Shown piece after piece: positions 25,501 to 32,641 of a stretch of DNA of 32,641 nucleotides. The stretch's first letter is position 1. Every line of letters begins with the position of its first letter. The DNA is from CAZTPJ01 sp964614515. GTDB taxonomy: Bacteria > Planctomycetota > Phycisphaerae > Phycisphaerales > UBA1924. The notes beneath the pieces were generated by a model. It saw nothing but the letters and a program-made list of their open reading frames with translations, did no database searches and had not been told where the DNA came from. Position numbers and translations under genes: made by a program. Location: assembly GCA_964614515.1 (NCBI GenBank), contig CAZTPJ010000043.1, positions 1-32,641 of the forward strand, given 5' to 3'.

Positions 25501-26119
25501 ACTTTCCGGCGGAAAACTCGGCTATCTGCACATTCGCGGCATGAGCGAACCCAGCGTCCGCGAGTTTGAGCGCGATCTCTTCGCGGCCGCGGGCGGCAAG
25601 GAAGGGCTCATCATCGACGTGCGTGACAACGGCGGCGGATGGACGACGGATATCCTGCTCGCCTCGTTGACCGCCCCGCGACACGCGTACACCGTGCCGC
25701 GCGGCGCGGACCCCGCGACGGTTCCGCCCGATGCCTATCCGCGCGATCGACGCCTCATCTACGCATATCAACGCCCGCTCGCGGTGCTTATCAATCAGCA
25801 CTCGTTCTCCAACGCGGAGATCTTCGCGCACGCGATCAAGACGGCCGGGCGAGGACGACTCGTCGGCGTGCCCACCTTCGGCGGCGTGATTTCAACCGGC
25901 AGCGCCTCGCTGATCGACGGGACGACGGTGCGCATGCCCGGCCGTGGCTGGCATCTGCCCGATGGCACCGACATGGAACACAACGGGGCCATTCCCGATG
26001 TGCCCGTTGGGCAGACGCCCGACGATGAAGCCGCCGGACGTGACCCGCAACTCGAAGCGGCAGTCAAGGATGTCATGTCACGGATCGGCAAAGAGCCGCT
26101 GTGGACGGGGGGAAAGTAA
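22562..26119 (+). CDS. Tricorn-like S41 protease lipoprotein, 1185 aa
   Basis: A strong AGGAGGT (22550-22556) sets the start. The signal peptide ends in a lipobox-like MLGC (Cys22), so the protein is probably lipid-anchored outside the inner membrane. Two beta-propeller parts with TolB/WD-like repeats (LSPNGEFIVFSW, LSPDGSLLAFESDRDG and so on) cover about 45-440 and 500-800, split by an acidic Glu/Pro/Asp linker (437-500). A PDZ-like domain lies at about 860-925 (GYLGVDVEP...LKVGDIITAIEG), and a C-terminal S41 peptidase at 980-1165 with GYLHIRGM (His990), DVRDNGGG and HSFSNAE (probable nucleophile Ser1083). Expected to degrade peptides or misfolded proteins in the envelope. Confidence 0.93.
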   Translation: MIGDRAIRLVSVVGFACAMLGCSAGGVVGANTAFPGGVLRPDGPATHFQFDTEALMVGFPQYPSLSPNGEFIVFSWADDLWSVPSGGGHAIRLTAHAAYERRSALSPDGSLLAFESDRDGPMNLYVVPVNATPAGLVAGPLERVTTSDRPQTLAGFSADGTSLLYSASHEPTIYRAPHMHRAPIAGGPVERITNAFGTLPREAPGGNAYVFHRGYNGWERPKYRGSGSNDLFRMNADGSFTQLTSHAGNDGDGFILPDGSVVFVSSRDGNNNIFRLRADATDRGRLEANGLTQLTHFKPENGEPTIGHGVRDLNVSWSGNMAVFAVWDTMYTLDLTSENATPTPVQVIASIDANTIDTQRMDIGRQVSEAALSPDGKTMAVIARGEVFVRSTEEGRPTRRVTNTYGRERDLAWSPDGRVLYFTSDEDGQYALYTAVVNMSREDLEPKKPDAKEGDEPAKDEQPEAEPAEGADAPADDNPASDSPSTDAQPAEKPKVDHGKRWAESITFTVEKVIASDKPVRSPVPSPDGRTLLYTLGRGDLVLRDLATGSDRVLLESWNAPEVQWALDSRHIVYEVSDLYFNSDIWLLDTAAESAAPINITRHPDMDHSPRLSADGKVLTFLSDRGGENGQYDVWAVYLDSKLESMRPYELDQYFKDAAAAAKKRKPIEASATDGKAAKTPEPLTFDVDDAYLRVRRITSLPGSQRNLAMTPGGDRILFSATVDGSQSLFSVDNAGGDRKVVVSGNVSNVSLNLTGDRVVHIRSNEAAAVPIGGGRADAYAISAPVVIDVAKQQRQKFTEAARLLGEGFYHPTLKGLDWPALTEKYLSLAERTRTPAEFNRVTMLLFGELDGSHLGIGGGGGFSSPSPANGYLGVDVEPVANGYKITRLIKGMPAETRLKVGDIITAIEGESLAAPGQNRPRVDLHAALAGTSGREVLLEIEPVDANASRFVLIAPEGYGAESGARYRDEVARRAALVDQLSGGKLGYLHIRGMSEPSVREFERDLFAAAGGKEGLIIDVRDNGGGWTTDILLASLTAPRHAYTVPRGADPATVPPDAYPRDRRLIYAYQRPLAVLINQHSFSNAEIFAHAIKTAGRGRLVGVPTFGGVISTGSASLIDGTTVRMPGRGWHLPDGTDMEHNGAIPDVPVGQTPDDEAAGRDPQLEAAVKDVMSRIGKEPLWTGGK

Positions 26120-26155
26120 GCCTGCTCGCCGAGTCGTTGTGATCAAGTCATCACG

Positions 26156-26190
26156 CCGCGGGATCGAATGACTCGATCCCGCGGTTTTTT
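26156..26190 (+). terminator. Strong Rho-independent terminator
   Basis: A perfect 12-bp stem CCGCGGGATCGA / TCGATCCCGCGG (26156-26167 and 26173-26184), a five-base loop, then six T (26185-26190). It ends the tricorn-like transcript 36 bases after its stop. The kelch-like gene converges from the other side with its stop codon touching the T-run. Confidence 0.92.
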
Positions 26191-28403
26191 CATGGACAGC
26201 CGGCCGTGAAGGCGCTGCCAAAACACAGGAAGTCGAAGACATCACAGGTGTTCAAGCCCGTGCTGGTGTCGCAGTCGCACGCATAGGCATCGCGCGCATC
26301 GAAGCGATTGGCGAAGCAGAGGAAGTCAAAGATGTCGAGCACGCCCTTGCCTGTGGATGGGTCGCAGTCGGGGTAGCACGTGAGGGTGAGGGAGGCGGGC
26401 AGGCTCTCTTCAAAGCCGCATGAGTTACGTACGATCAAGTGGTAGTTTCCCTCATCTTCCCTGAGTACGGGGTTGATACGCAGGTGCGTCGTGAAGGGGC
26501 CGGTGACTCGCGGCCCTTCGTCAAGTGGGACCCCATCCTTGTGCCAGCGGTAGAGCAGCGGCGTGCTGCCTGATGCGATGGCGCGAAACTCGATTCCTTC
26601 GCCGACTTGGGCTCGCACCGGGCGTGGCGGCGCTTGAATCCAAAGATCGTTGCTTAGAACATATGTGTACCCGTCACTGTTCGGAAAGAAGACGGTGTGC
26701 CGTCGTGATGCATCGAAGGCAATCGCAATTGAGTCATAGCCCACGATTCTGCGCACCGGCAGTTGGCGCCATTCCCATCCATTCCATTCCCATGTCCAAG
26801 GGCTGGATGTGAAATCGTGATTTCCACCCACAAGGATGATGACCTGGCGTGCGTCGTCGTACACCATGCGAGGACGCGTGCGAAACCCGGGTGCGAGCGA
26901 CGTGAACGCCTGCCGCCACGAGAGGCCGTCATAGCGCCAGGTGTCGACGCTCTCGCCGGAACCTCCAAAGAGAATGACTTCATCGCGTGCGCCGTCGTAC
27001 GTCATGCCGGGATGTGTGCGTGGCGGCGGCCCGGGGATCATGCGATTCGTCCAGGACGTGCCATCCCATTCCCAAGTCTCTCCGTTGCTCGCATACAACA
27101 CGACAACTTGTCGCCGAACGTCGTAGGCCAGGCCGGGACGTGTCTGCGGTGGTGGTCCGGACTCAGAGAGAAGTTTCCAGTGTACTCCATCCCATCCCCA
27201 CGTTGCGCTTTGTGGGGTTACTCCGAGTTGCCCGCCATACATGACGGTCATGCCTCGAGCCTCGTCATACACCATGCCAGGCCACGAAATTCCGGGACCG
27301 TTGGCCGTGCGAAGCGTCCAGAATCGTCCATCCCACTCCCAGGTCTCTGTCGATGGGCGCGAGGTCGGACCGCCGCCGTGCATGACAGCCACGCCGCGGT
27401 GTGAATCAAACGCCATGGCGCATCCATCGCGGTCGCTGATGACCGGAGGCCACGATTGCCACTGGCCGTTGAAGAACCGATGGGTGTCTTTCATAGCTTC
27501 CGCTGCGCTTCGTCCGCCGAAGAGCATGACGCCTCCCTCACGACCGGCCGACATCATCACCGCGCCGAACCTTGGAGACGGACCGCCCGCGGCCAATCGA
27601 GTCCACGCTTGGCCGTTCCAGGACCATGTGTCGCCAACGACAGCGCCGTCATATCCGCCATGCAGGATGACGGCTTGCGTAGAGTCGTCGTATGCGGCGG
27701 TGTGGAGCGATCTTGCGGAGGGACCGGCCATGTGCTGCCGGCGCCACGTTGCGCCATCCCACTCCCAGGTTTGATCGCTGAGGGCTGATGCACCCCCTCC
27801 AAAGAGAACACAGACCCCGCGCGCGGGGTCAAACGTCAACGTATGCCCGTATCTGCCGGATGGCCCTGTGACGGAGCGAAGCGTCCACTCTCGACCGTCC
27901 CACTCCCACGTCTCCCGGCTGGGCCGAAACTGATCGTCGGCGCCACCGACGAGAACAACGACGCCGCGATTGCGGTCATACGTCATGGCATGCGCGAATC
28001 TCGCGGACGGGCCGGGCGCGTTGATTCGCGTCCACTCGAATCCATCAAACTCCCATGTCTCGTCGAGTGCGCCGCTCGCGTCACGGCCGCCGAAGAGGAC
28101 GATGATGTCGCGATCCGCGTCATACGCAGCGGCCGCGTACGCACGAGCGCCGGGCACAAGGGCGGGACGGATACGCCACGCGCCAATGGTCCATTCCCAC
28201 AGATCAGGTGGCACAAGCGCGCCGTTATTTTCGCCGCCGATCCGCAGGCCGACACCGCGGCGTTCATCGAACGCACCGGCCGCGAATGCGACTCCTGCCG
28301 GACCTTCAGGCGGCATGAGTCGCCAGTCAAGACATGGTTGGGCGAATGCGGTTAGTGCAACACAGGCACAGGGTGCGACCGCCGCGTAAAGCGCAAGGTG
28401 CAT
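26190..28403 (-). CDS. Secreted kelch-like, Ig-like and GC-type dockerin protein, 737 aa
   Basis: ATG at 28403 with GGAGG upstream (minus strand); the longer frame to 28673 is Arg-rich and overlaps the divergent gene. A signal peptide ends AFA before QPC. About eleven kelch-like units follow, each of the form YDxxRxxxVLFGG...DTWEWDGxxW...GPSxR, making one or two beta-propellers (30-590). An Ig-like domain is at about 597-674 (YRWHKDGVPLDEGP...DEGNYHLIV). The last 63 residues hold two calcium-loop-like motifs (DCDPSTGKGVLDIFDFLCF and DCDTSTGLNTCDVFDFLCF), the GC-type dockerin-like tail typical of Phycisphaerae. Probably a surface adhesion or binding protein; ligand unknown. It is a close paralogue of the gene at 29217-31463. 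Confidence 0.9.
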   Translation of the reverse strand: MHLALYAAVAPCACVALTAFAQPCLDWRLMPPEGPAGVAFAAGAFDERRGVGLRIGGENNGALVPPDLWEWTIGAWRIRPALVPGARAYAAAAYDADRDIIVLFGGRDASGALDETWEFDGFEWTRINAPGPSARFAHAMTYDRNRGVVVLVGGADDQFRPSRETWEWDGREWTLRSVTGPSGRYGHTLTFDPARGVCVLFGGGASALSDQTWEWDGATWRRQHMAGPSARSLHTAAYDDSTQAVILHGGYDGAVVGDTWSWNGQAWTRLAAGGPSPRFGAVMMSAGREGGVMLFGGRSAAEAMKDTHRFFNGQWQSWPPVISDRDGCAMAFDSHRGVAVMHGGGPTSRPSTETWEWDGRFWTLRTANGPGISWPGMVYDEARGMTVMYGGQLGVTPQSATWGWDGVHWKLLSESGPPPQTRPGLAYDVRRQVVVLYASNGETWEWDGTSWTNRMIPGPPPRTHPGMTYDGARDEVILFGGSGESVDTWRYDGLSWRQAFTSLAPGFRTRPRMVYDDARQVIILVGGNHDFTSSPWTWEWNGWEWRQLPVRRIVGYDSIAIAFDASRRHTVFFPNSDGYTYVLSNDLWIQAPPRPVRAQVGEGIEFRAIASGSTPLLYRWHKDGVPLDEGPRVTGPFTTHLRINPVLREDEGNYHLIVRNSCGFEESLPASLTLTCYPDCDPSTGKGVLDIFDFLCFANRFDARDAYACDCDTSTGLNTCDVFDFLCFGSAFTAGCP
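26262..26381. repeat. 120-bp near-identical block in dockerin tail, copy 1
   Basis: Matches 29289-29408 at 118 of 120 bases by eye, in the same orientation (offset 3027 bp). It covers most of the dockerin-like tail coding sequence. Both differences are G/A changes (GGCGAAGC for GGCAAAGC, and GTCGAGC for GTCAAGC). The rest of the two genes is far more diverged. Confidence 0.9.
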
Positions 28404-28546
28404 GGGTTCCTCCAATATGCGAACGCATTGCGAACAGCCTCGGATTCCCCACGATGGTCGAGCGAGCGGGTACGATGCTACTATCAATAGAAGACCATAC
28501 CATCTCGCGCGGCGAAATGCAAGTGGCCCCGGGTGAGGAGAGTCAC
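28404..28546. promoter_or_regulatory. Divergent promoter region, kelch 1 / PEP-CTERM 1
   Basis: This 143-bp gap separates two divergent start codons, so promoters for both must lie here. TACTAT at 28479-28484, in the context GTACGATGCTACTATCA, is the best -10 candidate on the plus strand and resembles the sequence in the second divergent gap. A convincing -35 is not visible. Confidence 0.4.
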
Positions 28547-29155
28547 ATGAGTATGTCGATGCTGATGCGTTGTGCGGCCGCCGCGGCGACCGGCGCTGTG
28601 CCGTTGTCCGCGTGTGCGCAGTTCGGTCCGGTCGGTTGGAATGTGAACGTGATCGGGGGTACGGTCTCGCCAATCAATCCGATCGTTACCGTTCGGATTG
28701 CCGCGAGGTTTCAGCCCGTTGACCACGCTTTCGCCGCGGCGGCGTTCTCGGTTGTGGCCACGGAACCAGGGTGGGGCACGCCAACGCCATTGCTTCCCCC
28801 GCCAGGCAATGCTGGCCTCGTGCAAGGTACGCATGTCACGGGGATTCTGCTCGGGCAGATTCACTTTCCGCCGAGTGTACACGCGAACACAATGAACCCT
28901 ATCGACATCTGGCAGGCCACCTGGTCCACCCACGATTTTCGAGCCAGGACTGTCGGGATCACAACCGAGACGATCCGTTTCGATGTGTACACTAGTGCAA
29001 CCAGCCCCGCCTCGGAGTCCCGACTCGCCTGGTTGATTGAAGGATCGGCTGTAATTCATGTCATCCCCGCTCCCGCCTCGGTCCTCGCGCTGCTTGGCGT
29101 TGCGGCGATGGCGGGTCGGCGCGGGCGTGGTGGGAACTTGCCATCACGCGGGTGA
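28547..29155 (+). CDS. PEP-CTERM-like secreted protein, first paralogue, 202 aa
   Basis: ATG at 28547 with AGGAG at 28536-28540; the upstream open frame from 28334 overlaps the divergent kelch gene and is rejected. A signal peptide (ACAAAAATGAVPLSACA-like, cut before QFGP) is followed by a domain with VIGGTVSPINPIVTVRIAARF, DHAFAAAAFSVV (59-70), LLGQIHFPP (101-109) and FRARTVGITTETIRFDVY (131-148). The C-terminus is VIPAPASVLALLGVAAMAGRRGRG (172-195), the Pro-x-Pro/hydrophobic/Arg pattern of PEP-CTERM-type sorting signals handled by exosortase. The domain itself is not a family I can name. Confidence 0.88.
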   Translation: MSMSMLMRCAAAAATGAVPLSACAQFGPVGWNVNVIGGTVSPINPIVTVRIAARFQPVDHAFAAAAFSVVATEPGWGTPTPLLPPPGNAGLVQGTHVTGILLGQIHFPPSVHANTMNPIDIWQATWSTHDFRARTVGITTETIRFDVYTSATSPASESRLAWLIEGSAVIHVIPAPASVLALLGVAAMAGRRGRGGNLPSRG

Positions 29156-29216
29156 CACAACCGACGGGGTGGTCGGCGAGTGTCTTGGAACCGAGAACCA
29201 CGATGTCGTGGTGCTA

Positions 29217-31463
29217 TTACGGACACCCCGCGGCGAAGGCATTGCCGAAGCACAGAAAGTCAAACAGATCACACACGCCCAGACCCGAGCTGGTGTCGCA
29301 GTCGCACGCATAGGCATCGCGCGCATCGAAGCGATTGGCAAAGCAGAGGAAGTCAAAGATGTCAAGCACGCCCTTGCCTGTGGATGGGTCGCAGTCGGGG
29401 TAGCACGTCACGGTAAGCACCGCGGCCGTCGTGTCCGTGCTGCTGCACTCGTTTTCGATTCGTGCGAAGTACTCGCCGGCATCGGATGAGATCACTGGGT
29501 CGATCGTGAGAACGGGCAGGAACGCGCCGGCGATGCGCGGGCCGTCGTCCAGAGGTACGCCATCCTTGTGCCAGCGGAAGGTTGTACCGGGCGGTGCGGC
29601 AGCGAGCAGGCGAAATTCGGCGGGGTTGCCGATGAAAGCGTGCAGATCGCGCGGCGGCGCCAGGACGCGGAAGTGATCGCCATAGAACCATGTTCGAGTA
29701 TCCGAGCCGCCGGCCATCCTCCCGCCGTAGAAGACCATTCGCCGGCGAAGGGAGTCGTACGCCATGGACGGCTCTTCGCTGGTCTGCGGACCGAACGCAG
29801 TGGTTCGTCGCCAGTCCTGGCCGTTCCATTCCCAGGTTTCGACTTGCGCGGACGAGTTGATCGTTCCGCCGTGCAGGACGATGACACCTCGGTGGTCGTC
29901 ATATGCCATTTCGGGAAGAACAACCGAGGCCGGGTTAGTCGTCGGATGCAGCTGCGTCCAGGAATCGCCATCGTACTTCCATGTGTCGTTCAGCCCATTG
30001 GCGCCACCGAAAAGAATCGTCTCACGGCGAGCCTTGTCATAGGCCATCGCAAAGCTGCGTCGGGGAGAAGGGCCGGCGATGTTGCGTTGCGTCCAAGACC
30101 GCCCATCCCACTCCCAGGTGTCGCCGAACGCAGTGGTCCGATGCTGGCCTCCAAAGAACACGATCACCTCGCGGTGGGAATCATAGACCATGGAGTGTCT
30201 CCTCCTGGGCCCGGGGCCCTCATCCGAGAGCATCGTCCAACCGATTCCGTTCCAACCCCAGGTCTCCGTGAAGTAGATGTTGTTGTCGCGGAAGCCTCCG
30301 TACAGTACTGTCAATTCGCGGGCTTCGTCATAGACCATGGCGCACTCATCGCGTCGTGGTCCCGCATTGCCGTGTCGAGTCCATGCAAATCCATCGAACT
30401 CCCACGTGTCTCGTTCGGTGGATGTCGCCCATCCCGCGTTGTGCAGCACGATGGCGTCACGTTTCGAGTCGTACGCCATGGCGGCGTTCGTGCGAGGCAC
30501 CGGCGATTCGAATTGGCCTCTCCACTTCCCGCCGCGAAATACATGCATGTCGGCGAACGTCTGCGCGGGATTTTGCCCGCCGACAAGCACAAGGCCGCCG
30601 TTGTTGCCCGCGGGGAACATGGACGCGCCCATTCGACCTTCGCCGGCATGGTCGTTCCCCAGCGCCCAGCGCTCGCCATCCCACAACCATGTGTCGCGGG
30701 CCATTGTGCCGTTGAAGCCGCCGCAAATGACGACGGATCGGGATTCTTCGTCATAGGCCGCCGCGTGTCGCGAGCGCGGCTGCGGGGAGAACTCGGTCGT
30801 TCGGCGGGTCCAGGCCTCTCCATCCCACTCCCAGACGTCGTTGGTCAGCGCGTTCGTCGTGCCGCCAAAGAGCACCGTGACGCCGCGATGCGGGTCATAC
30901 GTCAACGTGTGATAGAACCGCGCAGCCGGGCCGCCCGTGGCGCGGAGCGTCCATGTCACTCCGTCATATTCCCACGTTTCACGGCTTCTGCGCTCGTCGC
31001 CGTCGAGCCCGCCGAAGAGCACCGTGACGCCGCGGTTGACGTCAAAGGCCATGGCGTGCGCGAACCTCGGCGCGGGGCCCTGCACGGCGATCTCTCGCCA
31101 CGCGAAGCCGTCATACTCCCATGTGTCACCGAGGGGATTGTCGGAGATGCCGCCGTAGAGAACCATGAGATCTCGCCGAGCGTCATACGCGCACGCGGAG
31201 GAATGTCGCGCAGGCGGCGTCGGCCCTCCGCGGCTGATCCACGTCTCATCGTGCCACTCCCAGAAAAAAGATGGAACCGGCGAGCCCTGTCGCTCACCGC
31301 CAAAGAGCACACCCACACCGCGCCGCGAATCGAACGCCGAGGCGGCGAACGCGATGCCCGACTGGTCAAGCGTCGGCTCGAAACTCCACGTCATGCACGG
31401 CTGCGCCCCCGCAGTCACCGGCAACAACGCGAACCACAACAACGCAAAATAATACCGCGCCAT
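29217..31463 (-). CDS. Secreted kelch-like, Ig-like and GC-type dockerin protein, second paralogue, 748 aa
   Basis: ATG at 31463, with GGAG upstream. Signal peptide MARYYFALLWFALLPVTAGA before QPC. The domain order is the same as in the protein at 26190-28403: about eleven kelch-like units of YDxxRG/VLFGG/TWEYDG type, an Ig-like domain (FRWHKDGVPLDDGP...DAGEYFARIEN), and a 63-residue dockerin-like tail with two calcium-loop motifs (residues 686-748). The kelch part has diverged clearly from its paralogue while the tail is almost identical. It is convergent with the first PEP-CTERM gene (61-bp gap) and divergent from the second. Confidence 0.9.
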   Translation of the reverse strand: MARYYFALLWFALLPVTAGAQPCMTWSFEPTLDQSGIAFAASAFDSRRGVGVLFGGERQGSPVPSFFWEWHDETWISRGGPTPPARHSSACAYDARRDLMVLYGGISDNPLGDTWEYDGFAWREIAVQGPAPRFAHAMAFDVNRGVTVLFGGLDGDERRSRETWEYDGVTWTLRATGGPAARFYHTLTYDPHRGVTVLFGGTTNALTNDVWEWDGEAWTRRTTEFSPQPRSRHAAAYDEESRSVVICGGFNGTMARDTWLWDGERWALGNDHAGEGRMGASMFPAGNNGGLVLVGGQNPAQTFADMHVFRGGKWRGQFESPVPRTNAAMAYDSKRDAIVLHNAGWATSTERDTWEFDGFAWTRHGNAGPRRDECAMVYDEARELTVLYGGFRDNNIYFTETWGWNGIGWTMLSDEGPGPRRRHSMVYDSHREVIVFFGGQHRTTAFGDTWEWDGRSWTQRNIAGPSPRRSFAMAYDKARRETILFGGANGLNDTWKYDGDSWTQLHPTTNPASVVLPEMAYDDHRGVIVLHGGTINSSAQVETWEWNGQDWRRTTAFGPQTSEEPSMAYDSLRRRMVFYGGRMAGGSDTRTWFYGDHFRVLAPPRDLHAFIGNPAEFRLLAAAPPGTTFRWHKDGVPLDDGPRIAGAFLPVLTIDPVISSDAGEYFARIENECSSTDTTAAVLTVTCYPDCDPSTGKGVLDIFDFLCFANRFDARDAYACDCDTSSGLGVCDLFDFLCFGNAFAAGCP
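29289..29408. repeat. 120-bp near-identical block in dockerin tail, copy 2
   Basis: Second copy of the block at 26262-26381, same orientation. It ends at the Cys-Tyr-Pro boundary where the Ig-like domain begins, so the shared piece corresponds to one protein module. Confidence 0.9.
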
Positions 31464-31603
31464 GGCTTATCTCCACCAGGCGAACACCTCTCAAATCGCA
31501 AGTGACGCCGGGAGAAGCACGCACCGTGCCACTTTACTTTCCACCCCCGCGTATGATACCATACTATCAGGTCGGTTGCAATCAGGCGAACAGGAGGCAA
31601 GAC
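31464..31603. promoter_or_regulatory. Divergent promoter region, kelch 2 / PEP-CTERM 2
   Basis: This 140-bp gap between divergent starts contains GTATGATACCATACTATCAG (31551-31570). It includes TACTAT (31562-31567) and the inverted repeat GTATG-ATAC-CATAC, a possible operator. The sequence is similar to GTACGATGCTACTATCA in the first divergent gap, although the distance to the plus-strand gene differs (37 against 63 bases). Confidence 0.4.
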
Positions 31604-32212
31604 ATGGCGACGATCCGCTCGACGGCCTTCGTGGTGGGCCTCATAGCGACCGCTGCGCTGCGGGCCGAGGCACAGAGCGCTTACGGCCTGAACCTCGAAG
31701 TTTTGGGAGGCCCGGCCACGCCACTCAATCCATTCGTCACGATTCGGGTCTCCGCCCGCTTTGGCGGGACGGACCACGCGTTCGCCGCTTCACTCTTCAG
31801 CGTCGTCGCCGAGGATGGGGGCTGGGCCGGCTCATTTCCGGTGATGCCGCCGCCGCTCATCCGCGGCACAGTCGTGGGCGACACGCTCAAGGAAGTTGGC
31901 GTGGGTCAGGTCCACTTTCCGCCGATCGTCATCGCAAACACCGCCAATCCGATAGAGGCTTGCGACGTCGTCTGGGGCGCGACCCACTTTCAGCCCCGGA
32001 CGGTGCGCATCCGCACCATCACGCACCGGTTCGAGGTGTACATCGATGGATCCTCACCCGCCACGGCTTCGCGACTCTCGTTGGTGTCCGAGGCCTTTGC
32101 CGAAGTGCGCGTCATCCCCGCGCCGCCTTCCATCATCGCGTTGCTGGGCGGTGCGATGATGCTGCGCGGTCGCCGACGACGGACCACTGCTCAGCAGAGT
32201 GGCCACCCATGA
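31604..32212 (+). CDS. PEP-CTERM-like secreted protein, second paralogue, 202 aa
   Basis: ATG at 31604 with AGGAGG at 31592-31597. Signal peptide MATIRSTAFVVGLIATAALRAEA before QSA. It shares the paralogue pattern: LEVLGGPATPLNPFVTIRVSARF, DHAFAASLFSVVAEDGGW, GVGQVHFPP, ATHFQPRTVRIRT, HRFEVY and SRL. It ends VIPAPPSIIALLGGAMMLRGRRRR (170-193), a PEP-CTERM-like tail with an added TTAQQSGHP. It has the same length as the first paralogue. The stop codon overlaps the start of the third paralogue (ATGA), so the two are co-translated. Confidence 0.88.
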   Translation: MATIRSTAFVVGLIATAALRAEAQSAYGLNLEVLGGPATPLNPFVTIRVSARFGGTDHAFAASLFSVVAEDGGWAGSFPVMPPPLIRGTVVGDTLKEVGVGQVHFPPIVIANTANPIEACDVVWGATHFQPRTVRIRTITHRFEVYIDGSSPATASRLSLVSEAFAEVRVIPAPPSIIALLGGAMMLRGRRRRTTAQQSGHP

Positions 32213-32641
32213 AACGCTGCATCACCGCTGCGATATTGACGCTCGCCCCAAGCCTGCCGGCCATCGCTCAACCCGGCGTGCCCGGTTGGGACATCGAGGT
32301 GATCGGTGGCCCGGTGTCGCCGAGTAATCCAACTGTGACAGTCCGCGTTTCGGCCCGCTTCAGTTGGAACGATCACGCATTTGGCGCGGGGCTGTTCTCC
32401 ATCACCGCCGAGGATGGGGAGTGGACGGGCGCGAGGATTCTGCTGCCGCCGCCGGGTAACCCCGGCGCCCTTCAGGGCCGCACGGTGTCTGGCATCAACG
32501 TCGGGCAGATTCACTTTCCCCACTTTGTCATCGCCGACCCATCCAATCCCATCGCGGTCTGGGAGGGCGACTGGGCTGCGACGCATTTCCGACCGCGAAC
32601 GGTGCAGCTGTCAACGCTCACGACTCGATTCGACGTCTACA
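32209..32641 (+). CDS. PEP-CTERM-family paralogue, third copy, cut by the window end
   Basis: ATG at 32209 within ATGA of the preceding gene. 144 codons are visible with no stop before the window edge. It begins MKRCITAAILTLAPSLPAIA (signal peptide, cut before QPG) and follows the same domain: DIEVIGGPVSPSNPTVTVRV, DHAFGAGLFSITAEDGEW, LLPPPGNPG, VGQIHFPHFVIAD, ATHFRPRTVQLST and RFDVY. The C-terminal sorting tail should lie just outside the window. Confidence 0.88.
   Translation, partial: MKRCITAAILTLAPSLPAIAQPGVPGWDIEVIGGPVSPSNPTVTVRVSARFSWNDHAFGAGLFSITAEDGEWTGARILLPPPGNPGALQGRTVSGINVGQIHFPHFVIADPSNPIAVWEGDWAATHFRPRTVQLSTLTTRFDVY

Noticed and set aside
24812..25831. 339-aa minus-strand frame opposite the tricorn-like gene
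   Set aside because: Antisense to the PDZ and peptidase domains, which are clearly coding on the plus strand.
29197..29212. Terminator between PEP-CTERM 1 and kelch 2
   Set aside because: ACCACGA/TCGTGGT is only a 6-7-bp palindrome with almost no loop and no T-run on either side.
29568..31505. 645-aa plus-strand frame opposite the second kelch gene
   Set aside because: Antisense shadow produced by the kelch repeats; the minus strand has signal peptide, domains and dockerin tail.

Overview
The window is GC-rich bacterial chromosome, most likely from a planctomycete of the Phycisphaerae type. This rests on three traits: secreted proteins ending in paired calcium-loop dockerin-like motifs of the DCDPSTGKG...DFLCF kind, PEP-CTERM-like tails of the form VIPAPAS-hydrophobic-RRRR, and large families of secreted repeat proteins. 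Several genes have clear AGGAGG-type ribosome sites, and many genes overlap by ATGA. No phage, transposase or CRISPR array was seen.

Positions 1-2407 are gene-poor. A 21-bp minisatellite (230-416) is followed by one secreted-looking or structural FN3-type protein (818-1486) with a good terminator, and then by a compound repeat of about 770 bp that fills the gap before the next gene. Positions 2408-7256 are housekeeping: an M24 aminopeptidase, accB and accC (fatty acid synthesis) on the minus strand, then hflX and tRNA-Thr(CGT) on the plus strand. Next come a secreted TPR-type protein (7549-9213) and a small minus-strand operon (9322-10335). That operon encodes a 72-residue protein, a three-helix membrane protein and two tiny proline-rich peptides too short for routine gene calling. 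pyrH (10491-11273) closes this part.

The most interesting region is 11453-21947: eight same-strand genes, five of the seven junctions being ATGA overlaps. They encode a single-pass von Willebrand A (VWA) protein whose membrane helix carries a TonB-like Ser-x3-His motif, a secreted helical protein, an ExbB/TolQ/MotA-type channel subunit, two ExbD-type subunits, a 921-residue secreted helical-repeat protein, a 985-residue single-pass membrane protein with a small J-like N-terminus, and a secreted zinc-ribbon protein. I read this as a proton-motive-force-driven envelope machine in which a VWA protein replaces TonB/TolA. The function is unknown. Long G or C homopolymers lie inside several of its genes.

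Positions 21954-26119 hold a convergent sixA-type phosphatase and a tricorn-like S41 protease lipoprotein, ended by a strong terminator. The right end (26190-32641) is a tandemly duplicated module: a minus-strand kelch-like/Ig/dockerin-like secreted protein divergent from a plus-strand PEP-CTERM-like protein. The module occurs twice, followed by a third PEP-CTERM paralogue cut by the window edge. The two dockerin-coding 3' ends are nearly identical (118 of 120 bases by eye) although the rest of the genes have diverged.
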